Of a stretch of 64,000 bases of DNA, positions 46,936-55,864 are shown in pieces. Where the stretch lies: positions 33,787 through 97,786 of IMG/VR virus record IMGVR_UViG_3300025168_013179. The stretch is one strand, 5' to 3'. The stretch comes from a virus. Each line of letters opens with the position of its first letter. Within the stretch, counting starts at the first letter, position 1. A program made the position numbers and the translations under genes. The notes under the pieces are model-generated. The model had not been told where the DNA came from and did no database searches. It saw only the letters and a list, made by a program, of their open reading frames with translations.

Positions 46936-48648
46936 CTATCCGTCACAGGATAAACACTCTAATTCAGTACGAGACCCTATGTCTCCATTTATTACTGAAT
47001 CAGTTCTCAAGTAGTAAAGTGTTTTAATTCCTAACCTCCATGCTGCTTGATGAACTTCATTGATAAACTTAGGAGAATCAGTAGGATCAAAAGCTAAATT
47101 GAGTGACTGAGTTTGGTCTATATATTTCTGTCTAGCAGCAGCTTGTTCTACTAATTGTAATTGATTTATTTCTGCAAATGTTAAAAATATAGGTTTATCT
47201 TCTGCTGGCATGATATCTACTGGTAAATTAGCTATACTCCCCCTATCTTTCATAATTTGATCCCAAACTTCTTCGGTATTTGATCCTTTCTCTTCTAAGT
47301 AGGTCTCTAAAGCAGGATTTTTCCTGATAAAAGTACCTTTAGCTGAATTAAAAGTGTATACATTAGCCGGGACAGGTTCAATACCGGCAGATACTCCACC
47401 TGTAAGGGTAGAATTAGAGACTGTTGGGGCTATAGCAAGTAAATGACTATTTCTCATCCCAGTACCTCTACACCAAATTGGTTCTCCGTACTCATCTGCT
47501 AGTCTTCTTGAAGCTAATTCTGCTTTAGTTTTAATTTCCGAAAAGATCTGATGAGTTAGCGATGTTGCCGCTATTGAAGAAAATGGTATTCTTTCGTTCT
47601 GTAGTAGTGTATGCCATCCTAATACACCTAATCCAATTGCTCTACCTTTTTTAGCAGATCTATGAGACCTTACTAGAGATTCTTTTCCGTTAGTTTTAAC
47701 TAAAAACTCTTCCATTACTCCGTCAAGAAAGTAAATTGCTGTTTCTATAAGGTCAGAATTTTTCCATTCATGCCACTTAGTAAGGTTAACTGAAGATAAA
47801 CAGCAAATAAAGCTATGTTCTTCGTCTGTAAAAAGTGTTATCTCAGAACAGATGTTAGTCATTGTAACCTCTAAGTTATTTTTTTTATATGCAGGTGGAT
47901 TAGCATTGTTTACGTTATCTTTAAACATAACATAAGGTTCTCCCGTTTCCATTCTAGATTTAAGTATTTTAATCCAGGTATCCATAGCCTCTTGATCTCT
48001 ATGTTCGAGTTTCTGCATAAATGTATCATCCACTACAACACATTGATGTAGGTTTAGACACTGTCTATTAGGGTCTCCTTTAGGACGTCTAATTTCTAAG
48101 AATTCTTGTATATCTGGATGATTTATATCTAAATTTACTGAAGCTGCTCCTCTTCGAACTGATCCTTGATTAGTAGCAATTATAGTTGAATCGTAAATTT
48201 TAGCCCAAGGTACTACCCCTTCAGATTGACCTACTCCGTTACCGATTTTTCCTCCTCTACCACGTACTTTAGAAAGACCAATACCTACACCACCACCAAG
48301 TGACGTTAATCTCATTAATTCAGCATTTGTCAAACCTATTCCTCTAATAGAATCTGGTGTATCTATTCCAAAGCAAGATATTGGTAAACCTTTGTCGGTA
48401 CCGGTATTAGATAAGACAGGAGAAGCTAGGTTTAACCATCCTTTCCATATATACCTAAAAAATTTTCCAGCTAAATCAGGTCTATCTAATCTTAAAGCTA
48501 CTCTATCGGCAACTCTTTTATAAGCTTTTTTTGGAGTTTCACCATGCATTAAGTATCCATTAGATATTGTAGCTAATGAAACTTCTGTCATCCATTCAGG
48601 ATAATCCTTTCCTTTCTCCCATTGGGAGTAATCTACTGTTACACTCAT
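46936..48648 (-). CDS. nrdA: Ribonucleotide reductase class I, large subunit
   Basis: 570 residues. NLASPVLSNTGTDKGLPISCFG, GGGVGIGLSKVRGRGG, MTNICSEITL (catalytic region C and E) and the final LECLSCDG with the redox C-x2-C are the NrdA markers. There is no N-terminal ATP-cone, so the enzyme should escape dATP inhibition at that site, a common phage trait. It is shorter than the usual 700-760 residues. Works with NrdB next to it to make dNDPs. Confidence 0.93.
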   Translation of the reverse strand: MSVTVDYSQWEKGKDYPEWMTEVSLATISNGYLMHGETPKKAYKRVADRVALRLDRPDLAGKFFRYIWKGWLNLASPVLSNTGTDKGLPISCFGIDTPDSIRGIGLTNAELMRLTSLGGGVGIGLSKVRGRGGKIGNGVGQSEGVVPWAKIYDSTIIATNQGSVRRGAASVNLDINHPDIQEFLEIRRPKGDPNRQCLNLHQCVVVDDTFMQKLEHRDQEAMDTWIKILKSRMETGEPYVMFKDNVNNANPPAYKKNNLEVTMTNICSEITLFTDEEHSFICCLSSVNLTKWHEWKNSDLIETAIYFLDGVMEEFLVKTNGKESLVRSHRSAKKGRAIGLGVLGWHTLLQNERIPFSSIAATSLTHQIFSEIKTKAELASRRLADEYGEPIWCRGTGMRNSHLLAIAPTVSNSTLTGGVSAGIEPVPANVYTFNSAKGTFIRKNPALETYLEEKGSNTEEVWDQIMKDRGSIANLPVDIMPAEDKPIFLTFAEINQLQLVEQAAARQKYIDQTQSLNLAFDPTDSPKFINEVHQAAWRLGIKTLYYLRTDSVINGDIGSRTELECLSCDG

Positions 48649-48657
48649 ATATTATAA

Positions 48658-49635
48658 TTAAAAAGCTGATCCCCAGTCTACATGACCTTTTGAATAATTC
48701 GTAACTCTACTGGCAAAGAAATCAGTATGTTGTTTTCCTGCTATCACTGCATCAAACCATTTCATAGTTTTTAATGCTCCTTTATCAATCTCAGAAGAAG
48801 GAACTATAGGCTGTAAACCTAAATCCTTCATCTTAGTATTAATTCTATGCCTGATAAAGTTCTTTAACTCGTCTTTAGTTAAGTTCTCTAGGTCTCCCAT
48901 TTCAAATACTTTATCTATAAAATCAAACTCTAATTTCATACTCATTTCTGCTGCTTCTTCTATCTCTTTAACTAGTTTATCAGTATTAAATTCAGGATGT
49001 TCTTCCATCAACGTTCTGAATAACCAACAACCAGCGTTAGAGTGTAATGATTCATCTCTTACTGACCATTCTACTATTTGACCGACTCCTTTAAGTTTAT
49101 TTCTCATTTTAAACGATAAAAGAACTGCAAAAGATGAAAAAAGATTTACACCTTCTGTAAACGCAGAAAAAATTGCTAATGACTTAGCTCTTTCATGCCA
49201 ATTAGCTGTTCCGTCGTCATTATCTCTAACGTTCATTAATGCCTCTATCTTAGCCATAGTTGCTTCATCTTCCATAAATTCAGAAAAGTCATCTAAACCT
49301 AACTGTTCATTTAATAATGAATAAGCTTCTGCATGAATAGTCTCAGAAGAACCTAATGTTGTTCCCATCATTATTACTTCCGGTTTTCTAAACCATTTTG
49401 TAACTAAAGTAGACCAGTAATCATTTACGATTGTTTCAGTTTGAGCGAATCCTTTTAATATTTGACCTACTACATTCTTTTCGTAAGGTTTCATATTAGA
49501 TTTCCAGTCAGAAACATCTTGAGCCATTGGAACTTCTGTATGAAGCCAATGTGCTTGTTGTTGCTTGAGCCAGTAATCGTATGCTTGTGGGTATTCGAAC
49601 GGTTTGTACACTATTCTCTCATCTAATAAACTCAT
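48658..49635 (-). CDS. nrdB: Ribonucleotide reductase class I, small subunit
   Basis: 325 residues. The di-iron ligands are readable in the family order: an early Glu/Asp helix, E-x2-H in SSETIHAEAY with the radical Tyr four residues after the His, EGVNLFSSFAVL, and E-x2-H in RDESLHSNAGC. The tail DWGSAF is the R2 C-terminal docking peptide position. It precedes nrdA in transcription order with 9 bases between. A TAnnTTTG box (TACCTTTG) at 49683-49676 could be its promoter. Confidence 0.92.
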   Translation of the reverse strand: MSLLDERIVYKPFEYPQAYDYWLKQQQAHWLHTEVPMAQDVSDWKSNMKPYEKNVVGQILKGFAQTETIVNDYWSTLVTKWFRKPEVIMMGTTLGSSETIHAEAYSLLNEQLGLDDFSEFMEDEATMAKIEALMNVRDNDDGTANWHERAKSLAIFSAFTEGVNLFSSFAVLLSFKMRNKLKGVGQIVEWSVRDESLHSNAGCWLFRTLMEEHPEFNTDKLVKEIEEAAEMSMKLEFDFIDKVFEMGDLENLTKDELKNFIRHRINTKMKDLGLQPIVPSSEIDKGALKTMKWFDAVIAGKQHTDFFASRVTNYSKGHVDWGSAF

Positions 49636-49675
49636 ATACTTTAAATATTTACTTTGGTTAAAACTAAAATGTCCT

Positions 49676-49683
49676 CAAAGGTA
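49676..49683 (-). promoter_or_regulatory. Possible nrdB -7 box
   Basis: TACCTTTG on the minus strand fits the Bacteroidota -7 consensus TAnnTTTG exactly, but there is no clear TTG 19-21 bases before it (TTTA instead). The start at 49635 is 40 bases on. Confidence 0.35.
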
Positions 49684-49701
49684 ATTTAAGGACGCTATAA
49701 T

Positions 49702-49747
49702 AAATATAATATATATTTAGGTATCAATTAAAATATATATTATATTT
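49702..49747. repeat. 17-base perfect AT-only inverted repeat
   Basis: AAATATAATATATATTT at 49702-49718 and its exact reverse complement at 49731-49747, with a 12-base spacer. The right arm overlaps the helicase stop codon. In RNA this is a long stem of A-U pairs; in DNA a cruciform or unwinding element. It may end helicase transcription or act as a replication element. Confidence 0.6.
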
Positions 49748-51083
49748 TTTCAAATATTTTGTTAACTGTCGCTCTATCTACTCCTGCTGTATTAGAATTG
49801 TCATCTAATAGGTCAGCTGCACTAGTTTCTTCTAAAAATTCTATTTGTCCGTTATTAGTATTCATCTTAATATTATACGTCATACCATCTTGACCGTATC
49901 TATTCTTCATAACGTGTATTCTACCGGTACCCAGTACTTTATCTTCTTTTTGTCTTGATAGAGATAGACATATATCAGCAACCATCATTTTATCGTAACT
50001 TCCAGCTGCTTTATCACCTTCTATAATACTATCTCTAGCACCCATTCTATTTACCTGAGAAGGTGTAAGAATTGGTATCTTTAAATCTTTAGCTAATGCT
50101 TTTGTAGCAATAAATACATCGTCTATTTCATGTTTTCTCTCTGTATTCCTACCTCTAGAAGGAGCTTTTAAGTAATCTACATAATCTATGATTATTAGAT
50201 CAGGTTTATGGTCTATATCAGCACATTTCTGTACATGTGCCTTTATAGTATTGACTGATGCTCCTTTTGGTGGGTATTCTTTTACTATTAACCTCCCTTT
50301 TAGGTTATCTACATGCTTCTGTACTTCTTTTCTATGTTTATTAACATCATCTATGCTGTATCCAGTAAAATAACAGTCAAATCGCTTACCTACATAATCC
50401 TCTCCTAATTCTAATGTATAGAAGTTTACTTTGAATCCCATCTTAACTGCATGCGCAGCAATTGCAACCATAGTCCAAGATTTACCGCCGCCAGGAGACC
50501 CAAAAATAATACCCAGATCACCGGGACCGAATCCGCCTTGTATACCATCATTAAGAATAGGCCAAGGACTAGGGACAGTAGGGCGATAATCAACCCTATA
50601 CCTAGTTTCAACATCTTTGTTGTATTCATGTCCAATATTTTTATCCATTCCAGCTTTTATAGCCTTTTCTACTAGATTTCTAATCCCATCGAAGTCTCCT
50701 TCTTTAAGTAAATCAGCAGAATCTAATATAGCTGATTTCATCTCTTGATTCTTACAGAATTTAGTAAATTCTTCTTGAACGTACTCTAGATCATCTTTAG
50801 TAGCTTGGTATGAGTTTCTAAGTTCTTCTTTTAAAGCAACTTGTAGTACTTCGTTTTCTAATTTTTGGAGTTCGATTTTAAGAACATCCATAGTAACTGT
50901 AGTATGGTACTTATCATAATAATCACAAATTTGATTTATAATCCACTTATGTGAATCTGCGTCGAAATAACTATCAGATAAAACATCTCTGACGTTAAGT
51001 AAAAAAGCTTTGTCTGTGAGTAATGAACCTAGTACTTTTAATTGGAAACCTTTTCCAAACTGATGTAAACTCTTTAATGTCAT
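49740..51083 (-). CDS. Replicative DNA helicase (DnaB/gp41-like)
   Basis: 447 residues. N-terminal helical domain, then GDLGIIFGSPGGGKSWTM with Walker A, NFYTLELGEDYVGKRF, KPDLIIIDYVDYLKAPSR with Walker B, PILTPSQVNRMGA, and RIHVMKNRYGQDGMTYN as the arginine-finger region. It is the hexameric 5'-3' helicase of the phage fork. Primase was not found in the window. Confidence 0.9.
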   Translation of the reverse strand: MTLKSLHQFGKGFQLKVLGSLLTDKAFLLNVRDVLSDSYFDADSHKWIINQICDYYDKYHTTVTMDVLKIELQKLENEVLQVALKEELRNSYQATKDDLEYVQEEFTKFCKNQEMKSAILDSADLLKEGDFDGIRNLVEKAIKAGMDKNIGHEYNKDVETRYRVDYRPTVPSPWPILNDGIQGGFGPGDLGIIFGSPGGGKSWTMVAIAAHAVKMGFKVNFYTLELGEDYVGKRFDCYFTGYSIDDVNKHRKEVQKHVDNLKGRLIVKEYPPKGASVNTIKAHVQKCADIDHKPDLIIIDYVDYLKAPSRGRNTERKHEIDDVFIATKALAKDLKIPILTPSQVNRMGARDSIIEGDKAAGSYDKMMVADICLSLSRQKEDKVLGTGRIHVMKNRYGQDGMTYNIKMNTNNGQIEFLEETSAADLLDDNSNTAGVDRATVNKIFEKI

Positions 51084-51090
51084 CTATAAC

Positions 51091-52110
51091 CTATTTTTTA
51101 AAAACCGTTAAACCCCTAAAATTCTCTAACCACCCTTCTGTATTTTTAGTAACTCCTTCTATTTTATCATTATCTAATAAATGTAGAAAAGCTCCTGCCT
51201 GTAAGTCAGGTATATCTTCTTTTATAATATCCAATATAGTGTTTTTTTCTTTAATATCCAACACACTTTCATGTAAATTCATTAATTTATAATTCGTCTC
51301 TACTTTGTCCCATTCGTGTATTATTTTAGAAAATATTTTTTTACCATCAATGTTGTCTTCGCAGACTTGAAATACATAATCTAAAGAAATATCTGGTTTA
51401 TTAACAAGATCTGGAAATTGAGAAACTATAGTTTTAATCCCTAATCCTTTTACTCCTTTTAAACCATCTGAATTATCACCTAGTAAAGCTTTGACTATAT
51501 TGTAATTTTCTGGAATTACTTTTAATTCTTCCTCTATATTATCAGCTTTGAATACTTTTTTCTTAACAGGAGCATATACTTCTATATTCTTGTTAATCAT
51601 CTGTAAAAAATCTTTATCTGATGATATAATGGTAATTTTTTTATTATTCTTATCTGCTTGTTGAGCTAAATATGCTATAATGTCATCAGCTTCTAACTTT
51701 TCCATCATTATTTGCTGTAACGGTAAGCATTCTAAGTAGTCTTTAGTTCTAAATAACTGACCTATTAATGCTTCAGTCTCTTCTGCTTTTGTATCGTAAA
51801 GCCCCCAATGAGTTATTCTCGATGTTGCTCTATTTGCTTTGTAGTTAGGATCTATGTTCTTCCTATTAGCAGAACCTCCTTTACCGTCCCATACTACAAT
51901 AACTCTAGTAGGATCAAATATCCTAGTCACATACCCTAAAGATCGCAAAAAGCCAACTAGGCCTCCGATATGGTGGCCTGTTGGACTCATTGCTTTGAGC
52001 AGTGAGAAGCTACGAATTAACATATTCATAGCATCTATAACCAGTATATGGTCATTTAGCTCTGGGGGTGGGGTCTGCTTTAAGTTCTTTAGTATTTTAG
52101 AGTAGCTCAC
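51091..52110 (-). CDS. 5'-3' exonuclease (FEN/T4 RNase H type)
   Basis: 339 residues. VIDAMNMLIRSF, VIVVWDGKGGSANRKNIDPNYKANR, KLEADDIIAYLAQ and ISSDKDFLQMI, then the helix-hairpin-helix LLGDNSDGLKGVKGLGIKT are all flap endonuclease motifs with the acidic metal ligands in place. It removes RNA primers and flaps, supplying the 5'-nuclease missing in the polymerase. Reads into the helicase gene 7 bases on. Confidence 0.9.
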   Translation of the reverse strand: MSYSKILKNLKQTPPPELNDHILVIDAMNMLIRSFSLLKAMSPTGHHIGGLVGFLRSLGYVTRIFDPTRVIVVWDGKGGSANRKNIDPNYKANRATSRITHWGLYDTKAEETEALIGQLFRTKDYLECLPLQQIMMEKLEADDIIAYLAQQADKNNKKITIISSDKDFLQMINKNIEVYAPVKKKVFKADNIEEELKVIPENYNIVKALLGDNSDGLKGVKGLGIKTIVSQFPDLVNKPDISLDYVFQVCEDNIDGKKIFSKIIHEWDKVETNYKLMNLHESVLDIKEKNTILDIIKEDIPDLQAGAFLHLLDNDKIEGVTKNTEGWLENFRGLTVFKK

Positions 52111-53180
52111 TAGTCGAGTAAATTAGGTGAAATTGGAGTTTCTTCTAAATCGCCCTCTTCGATAAGGTCAAAGTCTACAGACCCAACTAATTTGAGCCAG
52201 TGTTCTTTATGAGCATCCCTATATTTATCGATTGCTCTTTTATCGTCTTCTATAAAACCATGCTGAGTCATTACAATTCTACCTCTTGATTGTACTCCTC
52301 CAATATGATTCTTTTCTACCTGAACGTTAGTACGTTTTGCAAACTCTACTTGCATACCATTTTTAATCGCTTTGATCTTAGATGTACCTGGGTTAGTAAT
52401 ATTACCAAAAGTAACTACTAACGTAGCATCGTACCACATTGACATACCTCCTTTATTCTGTAATTTAGGTTGTCCCATAGGGTGCTCAGGTTTCATAGTC
52501 CAGACCTTATTGATAGCTACCATAGTATTAGTATAAGGAGAGTTCTCCTTCCTAGATAATAATATTTTCTGGTTTAAATTATTACCAAATTGAGTAGACA
52601 TTGCACCTGCATTCCATTCATTATTATTCTTATTAGAACGTACTGATAGATCACACGGTACAGAGCCTATACTATCCCAAAAGAAACATAGATCATAAGG
52701 TAAGTTACCTTTAGCTTGTTCATCCATTAGGTCAGCTATGTAAACAGCTACATCTTCTATAGTATTTAAGATTCCTCTATCGGCATATAAGAAATGACCT
52801 TCATAATCTGTAACTGTTCCGTTGGCATCTGTTACTTCATTAAACTGTAATCCCATCTCTTTAGCATGTTCCCAAGACCATTTCATCTCAGTCACAATGA
52901 AGACCGGGAGAATGCCCAGTTTTTGAGCATTCACCGCAGCTTCTATCAGGGCAGTTGTTTTGCCCGTATCACTATGTCCTCTTAACAGAGTGATATGTCC
53001 GGTTGGAATACCGGGGAGGGAAGTAATGTCTTGAAAAGCTTTAGATAAAGGAATCCATCCTTGTTCTTTAAACTTTACAGAAGCATTAGAAAATCCTTTC
53101 TTACTCTTAAAATTACTTAAATTAAACGACTTACGAACATTCGCAGTCGCTTTTGCCTGTACATCTTTCTTTTTTGCCAT
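52110..53180 (-). CDS. uvsX: RecA/UvsX-like recombinase
   Basis: 356 residues. Walker A GHSDTGKTTALIEAAV at about 69-84, FFWDSIGSV as Walker B strand, SMWYDATLVVTFG, and VEKNHIGGVQSRGRIVM. The N-terminal Lys-rich part (AKKKDVQAKATANVRKSF) is extended. It forms filaments on single-stranded DNA for recombination-dependent replication, working with gp32. The acidic C-terminus (DFDLIEEGDLEE) is typical. Confidence 0.88.
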   Translation of the reverse strand: MAKKKDVQAKATANVRKSFNLSNFKSKKGFSNASVKFKEQGWIPLSKAFQDITSLPGIPTGHITLLRGHSDTGKTTALIEAAVNAQKLGILPVFIVTEMKWSWEHAKEMGLQFNEVTDANGTVTDYEGHFLYADRGILNTIEDVAVYIADLMDEQAKGNLPYDLCFFWDSIGSVPCDLSVRSNKNNNEWNAGAMSTQFGNNLNQKILLSRKENSPYTNTMVAINKVWTMKPEHPMGQPKLQNKGGMSMWYDATLVVTFGNITNPGTSKIKAIKNGMQVEFAKRTNVQVEKNHIGGVQSRGRIVMTQHGFIEDDKRAIDKYRDAHKEHWLKLVGSVDFDLIEEGDLEETPISPNLLD

Positions 53181-53182
53181 AC

Positions 53183-53956
53183 TTATTCGTTAAAAAGGTC
53201 ATCAAATTTACTTACCGTGTCTTTATTACCAGCTGTTGCAGTTTCTAAAGTAAAGTCTTTCTTTACAGGAGCTTCAGCTTTTGCTGGAGCATCCTCGACT
53301 GCACCTGGGTTAAGATGGTTTTGAAGTTGCTTTTTAATGAAATCGTAATCGTACTGAGTATGTACGTCAGAAGGGTCAGGTTGAGTTTTTAACCATGTTT
53401 CTACTTTACCATTATCGTCTGACAGAGCAGTTTGTTTAGGTTTTATTCTAACTGATGTTTCAGGGTAAGGATTACCTTGTTGTTGTTCCACAACTAAGTC
53501 CCAACCGTTTACAACGTCTGTAATGTCGCCGATATCTTCATCAGCAATTAAAGCTAATAAAGCTTTATATATAGTGATCCCGAATCCCCATAATCTAACA
53601 CCTTTATCTTCTTCTCCTCTTACCACTACTGGTGCAAAGATTCTTGTTTTAGGTGAAATTTTACCGGCCAATGACCAGTTATCTCTGTCAGAAGTTTTTC
53701 TTAGTTCTTTTACAAACTCTTCTACAGGGTCTTGTTTACCAAAATTAGATAAAGCAACCATAGGGTATTTACCTATTCCGTAATGAAACTTTAGCTCTTT
53801 AAAGGGCATAGTAGGGTCATAAAACGAAGGTACTAACCTTAGGGTCTGTTTTCCTAATTGTGGTTTCCAAAAAATTGTTGAGTAGTCAGTCTTTTCTCTC
53901 TGCTGACCGTTGTTGTTCAAGGCATCTAGCTTAGCCTTAATAGCATTTAAATCCAT
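53183..53956 (-). CDS. Single-stranded DNA-binding protein (T4 gp32-like)
   Basis: 257 residues. TIFWKPQLGKQTLRLVPSFYDP with the LAST-like basic segment, KELKFHYGIG, and the OB-fold core SLAGKISPKTRIFAPVVVRGEE. The usual gp32 zinc Cys/His set is absent. The acidic tail DTVSKFDDLFNE binds partners. It protects single-stranded DNA at the fork and is encoded directly before uvsX. Confidence 0.88.
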   Translation of the reverse strand: MDLNAIKAKLDALNNNGQQREKTDYSTIFWKPQLGKQTLRLVPSFYDPTMPFKELKFHYGIGKYPMVALSNFGKQDPVEEFVKELRKTSDRDNWSLAGKISPKTRIFAPVVVRGEEDKGVRLWGFGITIYKALLALIADEDIGDITDVVNGWDLVVEQQQGNPYPETSVRIKPKQTALSDDNGKVETWLKTQPDPSDVHTQYDYDFIKKQLQNHLNPGAVEDAPAKAEAPVKKDFTLETATAGNKDTVSKFDDLFNE

Positions 53957-53993
53957 ATAACTAATTTTTAAATTAATAACTTAATATTAATAC

Positions 53994-54022
53994 AATATAA
54001 GAAAAATAAAATTAACGAGCAA
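53994..54022 (-). promoter_or_regulatory. Promoter for the gp32-uvsX-exonuclease-helicase run
   Basis: Minus strand: TTG at 54022-54020, 20 bases, TATATT at 53999-53994, preceded by TTTTTCT. A CGAG/CTCG hairpin (about 54034-54017) ends the gene before it and may act as a weak terminator. Confidence 0.65.
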
Positions 54023-54472
54023 CTATAACTCGATTATTTTATATAACTTTGTATTAATTCTTTTTAAATCTGGTCCTTTGGTAAGTAGTACACAATTCCT
54101 AAAATCTGGCCAGTTTATTCTGTATGAAGTATCTAGTACTCCGCCGTTTAACTCTTTAATAAGTGTATTAAGAGCATTAATTGTGTAAAGGGTGTTGGAT
54201 TCTTTTTTTCTGTGTACAAGAATAGTATTCTCAAGAAACGTTCCTACATTTCCGAAATCAACATTATAAGTGCATATATATTCATTTAAACTTTTAGAAT
54301 ATAATACAAAAATCTTATTGTAAATAATGTTGTAACGCTCTTGGATGTTTTCTAAAACAGGTTCAAGCGTATCTTCTGCAGCGAATGTGCAGAATAATTT
54401 ATTACTCATATCTTCATTTAAGTTAACTGGATCGATATCATAATCGAACCTACTTTCTGTAACCATTGTCAT
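54023..54472 (-). CDS. Conserved hypothetical near the second polymerase
   Basis: 149 residues, strand/helix mix, no signal or membrane segment. FCTFAAEDTLEPVLENIQERYN and IFVLYSKSLNEYICTYNVDFG suggest a small alpha/beta domain. Lys-rich end. No recognised family. A TATTTATA box is 4 bases upstream of the start. Confidence 0.5.
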   Translation of the reverse strand: MTMVTESRFDYDIDPVNLNEDMSNKLFCTFAAEDTLEPVLENIQERYNIIYNKIFVLYSKSLNEYICTYNVDFGNVGTFLENTILVHRKKESNTLYTINALNTLIKELNGGVLDTSYRINWPDFRNCVLLTKGPDLKRINTKLYKIIEL

Positions 54473-54494
54473 TTGTTATAAATATTAAAGTGTT

Positions 54495-55820
54495 TCACAA
54501 ACATAAATCTTTAGAGTATTTAAATTTAACCGGGTAATTTTTACCTGATTCTAAAATAATCTGTAGCTCTTTTAGCGTATCTTTACCATCTTCTTTATTA
54601 AAATCAAAAAGCAGTGAGTCATAAGTGTATAATACTACTTTTGTCTTTTTATTCTGTAGATATCTTAATACATCTTTTAATATAAGTATATTTCTTGAGG
54701 TTTCCAACGATTGCATAAGATAATTCATAAGCTTTTGTGGATTCATGTCAGAAAGCTCTTCAGTAAAAGGTTTATTTGATACTGGGTTGTTAACTACACC
54801 TAATCCTTCAAATTTAATCCATAGAGAGTTAATAAAGTCTTGTATTTTTACAAATATATCAACATCTTTATATTCTTCTGGTATTCTACCATATAGTGCA
54901 TGAAAGTTAATTTGTTTTGCTTTAGAATACTCCTCGTCTCCTACTACTTCCTTTTTAAAGTATTTTTTAGCTAATTGCATATGTGCAGATTCATCAGTTA
55001 ACTCGTAACCTAACTGTTCACATAGTAATCTTACATGATATCCATCAAAATCAAACTCAACAAAAAAATCGTTTTGAGGTTTAAAGCATTTTCTATGCTT
55101 ATCAGTTTTAGGTATAGCGGCATAATTAACAGAATTAAAAGCATTAGTAGGTCTTGATGTAATATTGTATAAATTATAGTAAGTATAGGTAATATCGTCT
55201 ACAATATTTTGATTAACGTCCCTAGGGGTAAACATTTCTATAAATTGTTCTTTATGTATCCCAATACCTGATTGTTCGAGTAAAAAGAAAACATTTGTAG
55301 CAGTATTATTATAAAAATCAAAACCATCAGGTATCGTTAGGTCTATTGAATCTTTTATTTTACTATAGATATTTTCACTAGCTTCATATAATTTTGAAAT
55401 AGGTATAAGCTTATTTGTTACTGATATATTCTTAAATTTATTATAAAAAGTATTGATATACATAAAATCTCTAGAGTACTCTAACTTTTTAAATTTTACC
55501 ATTGAATATAGTAAAGATAAATCCGTTGCTCCTTGAAGATTAAAGTGATAGAGTAATGTCTTTTTATCTAGAGTATAAAGTGTGTTGAAAGATTTTAAAA
55601 CTTCATAGACACGTTCCCTTTCTACATTAAGGCCTTCTTCGTGATTTATAGGAATAATAAACCCATGCTTAGAATTTATAGGCCTAATATAAACTGCTAC
55701 TGTTTCAGTTAATTTTGGATGATAGTAAAAGTTAGACGGTACAATATCTACGTAACCTCCTAATCTACCTAATGACTGTAATCTATCTAATTGAGTTTCT
55801 GTCTCAATAATGTAAAACAT
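54495..55820 (-). CDS. Divergent second family A DNA polymerase-like protein
   Basis: 441 residues. Polymerase motifs, all weakly kept: TSRPTNAFNSVNYAAIPK (221-238) for TGR..PNLQNIP; motif A FVEFDFDGYHVRLL with D257 (His where Glu710 lies in Pol I); motif B KAKQINFHALYG with K302, F306 and Y310; motif C YTYDSLLF with D401 (HDE became YDS). Residues 1-190 have the size and strands of a 3'-5' exonuclease but not its acidic residues. Both catalytic Asp are kept, so activity is possible. It differs strongly from the 774-residue polymerase and stands alone among tail genes. Confidence 0.75.
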   Translation of the reverse strand: MFYIIETETQLDRLQSLGRLGGYVDIVPSNFYYHPKLTETVAVYIRPINSKHGFIIPINHEEGLNVERERVYEVLKSFNTLYTLDKKTLLYHFNLQGATDLSLLYSMVKFKKLEYSRDFMYINTFYNKFKNISVTNKLIPISKLYEASENIYSKIKDSIDLTIPDGFDFYNNTATNVFFLLEQSGIGIHKEQFIEMFTPRDVNQNIVDDITYTYYNLYNITSRPTNAFNSVNYAAIPKTDKHRKCFKPQNDFFVEFDFDGYHVRLLCEQLGYELTDESAHMQLAKKYFKKEVVGDEEYSKAKQINFHALYGRIPEEYKDVDIFVKIQDFINSLWIKFEGLGVVNNPVSNKPFTEELSDMNPQKLMNYLMQSLETSRNILILKDVLRYLQNKKTKVVLYTYDSLLFDFNKEDGKDTLKELQIILESGKNYPVKFKYSKDLCL

Positions 55821-55836
55821 ATATAACCTTTTATGT

Positions 55837-55864
55837 AATATAAGATAAAAATCTTAAACTACAA
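55837..55864 (-). promoter_or_regulatory. Promoter for the second polymerase-like gene
   Basis: Minus strand: TTG at 55864-55862, 19 bases, TATATT at 55842-55837, preceded by TATCT. The leader carries AAAAGGTTATAT before the ATG at 55820. Confidence 0.6.

Noticed and set aside
50426-50635. 69-residue membrane-like frame inside the helicase gene
   Set aside because: Covers the Walker A region of the helicase in another frame; the apparent spans come from codon shift.
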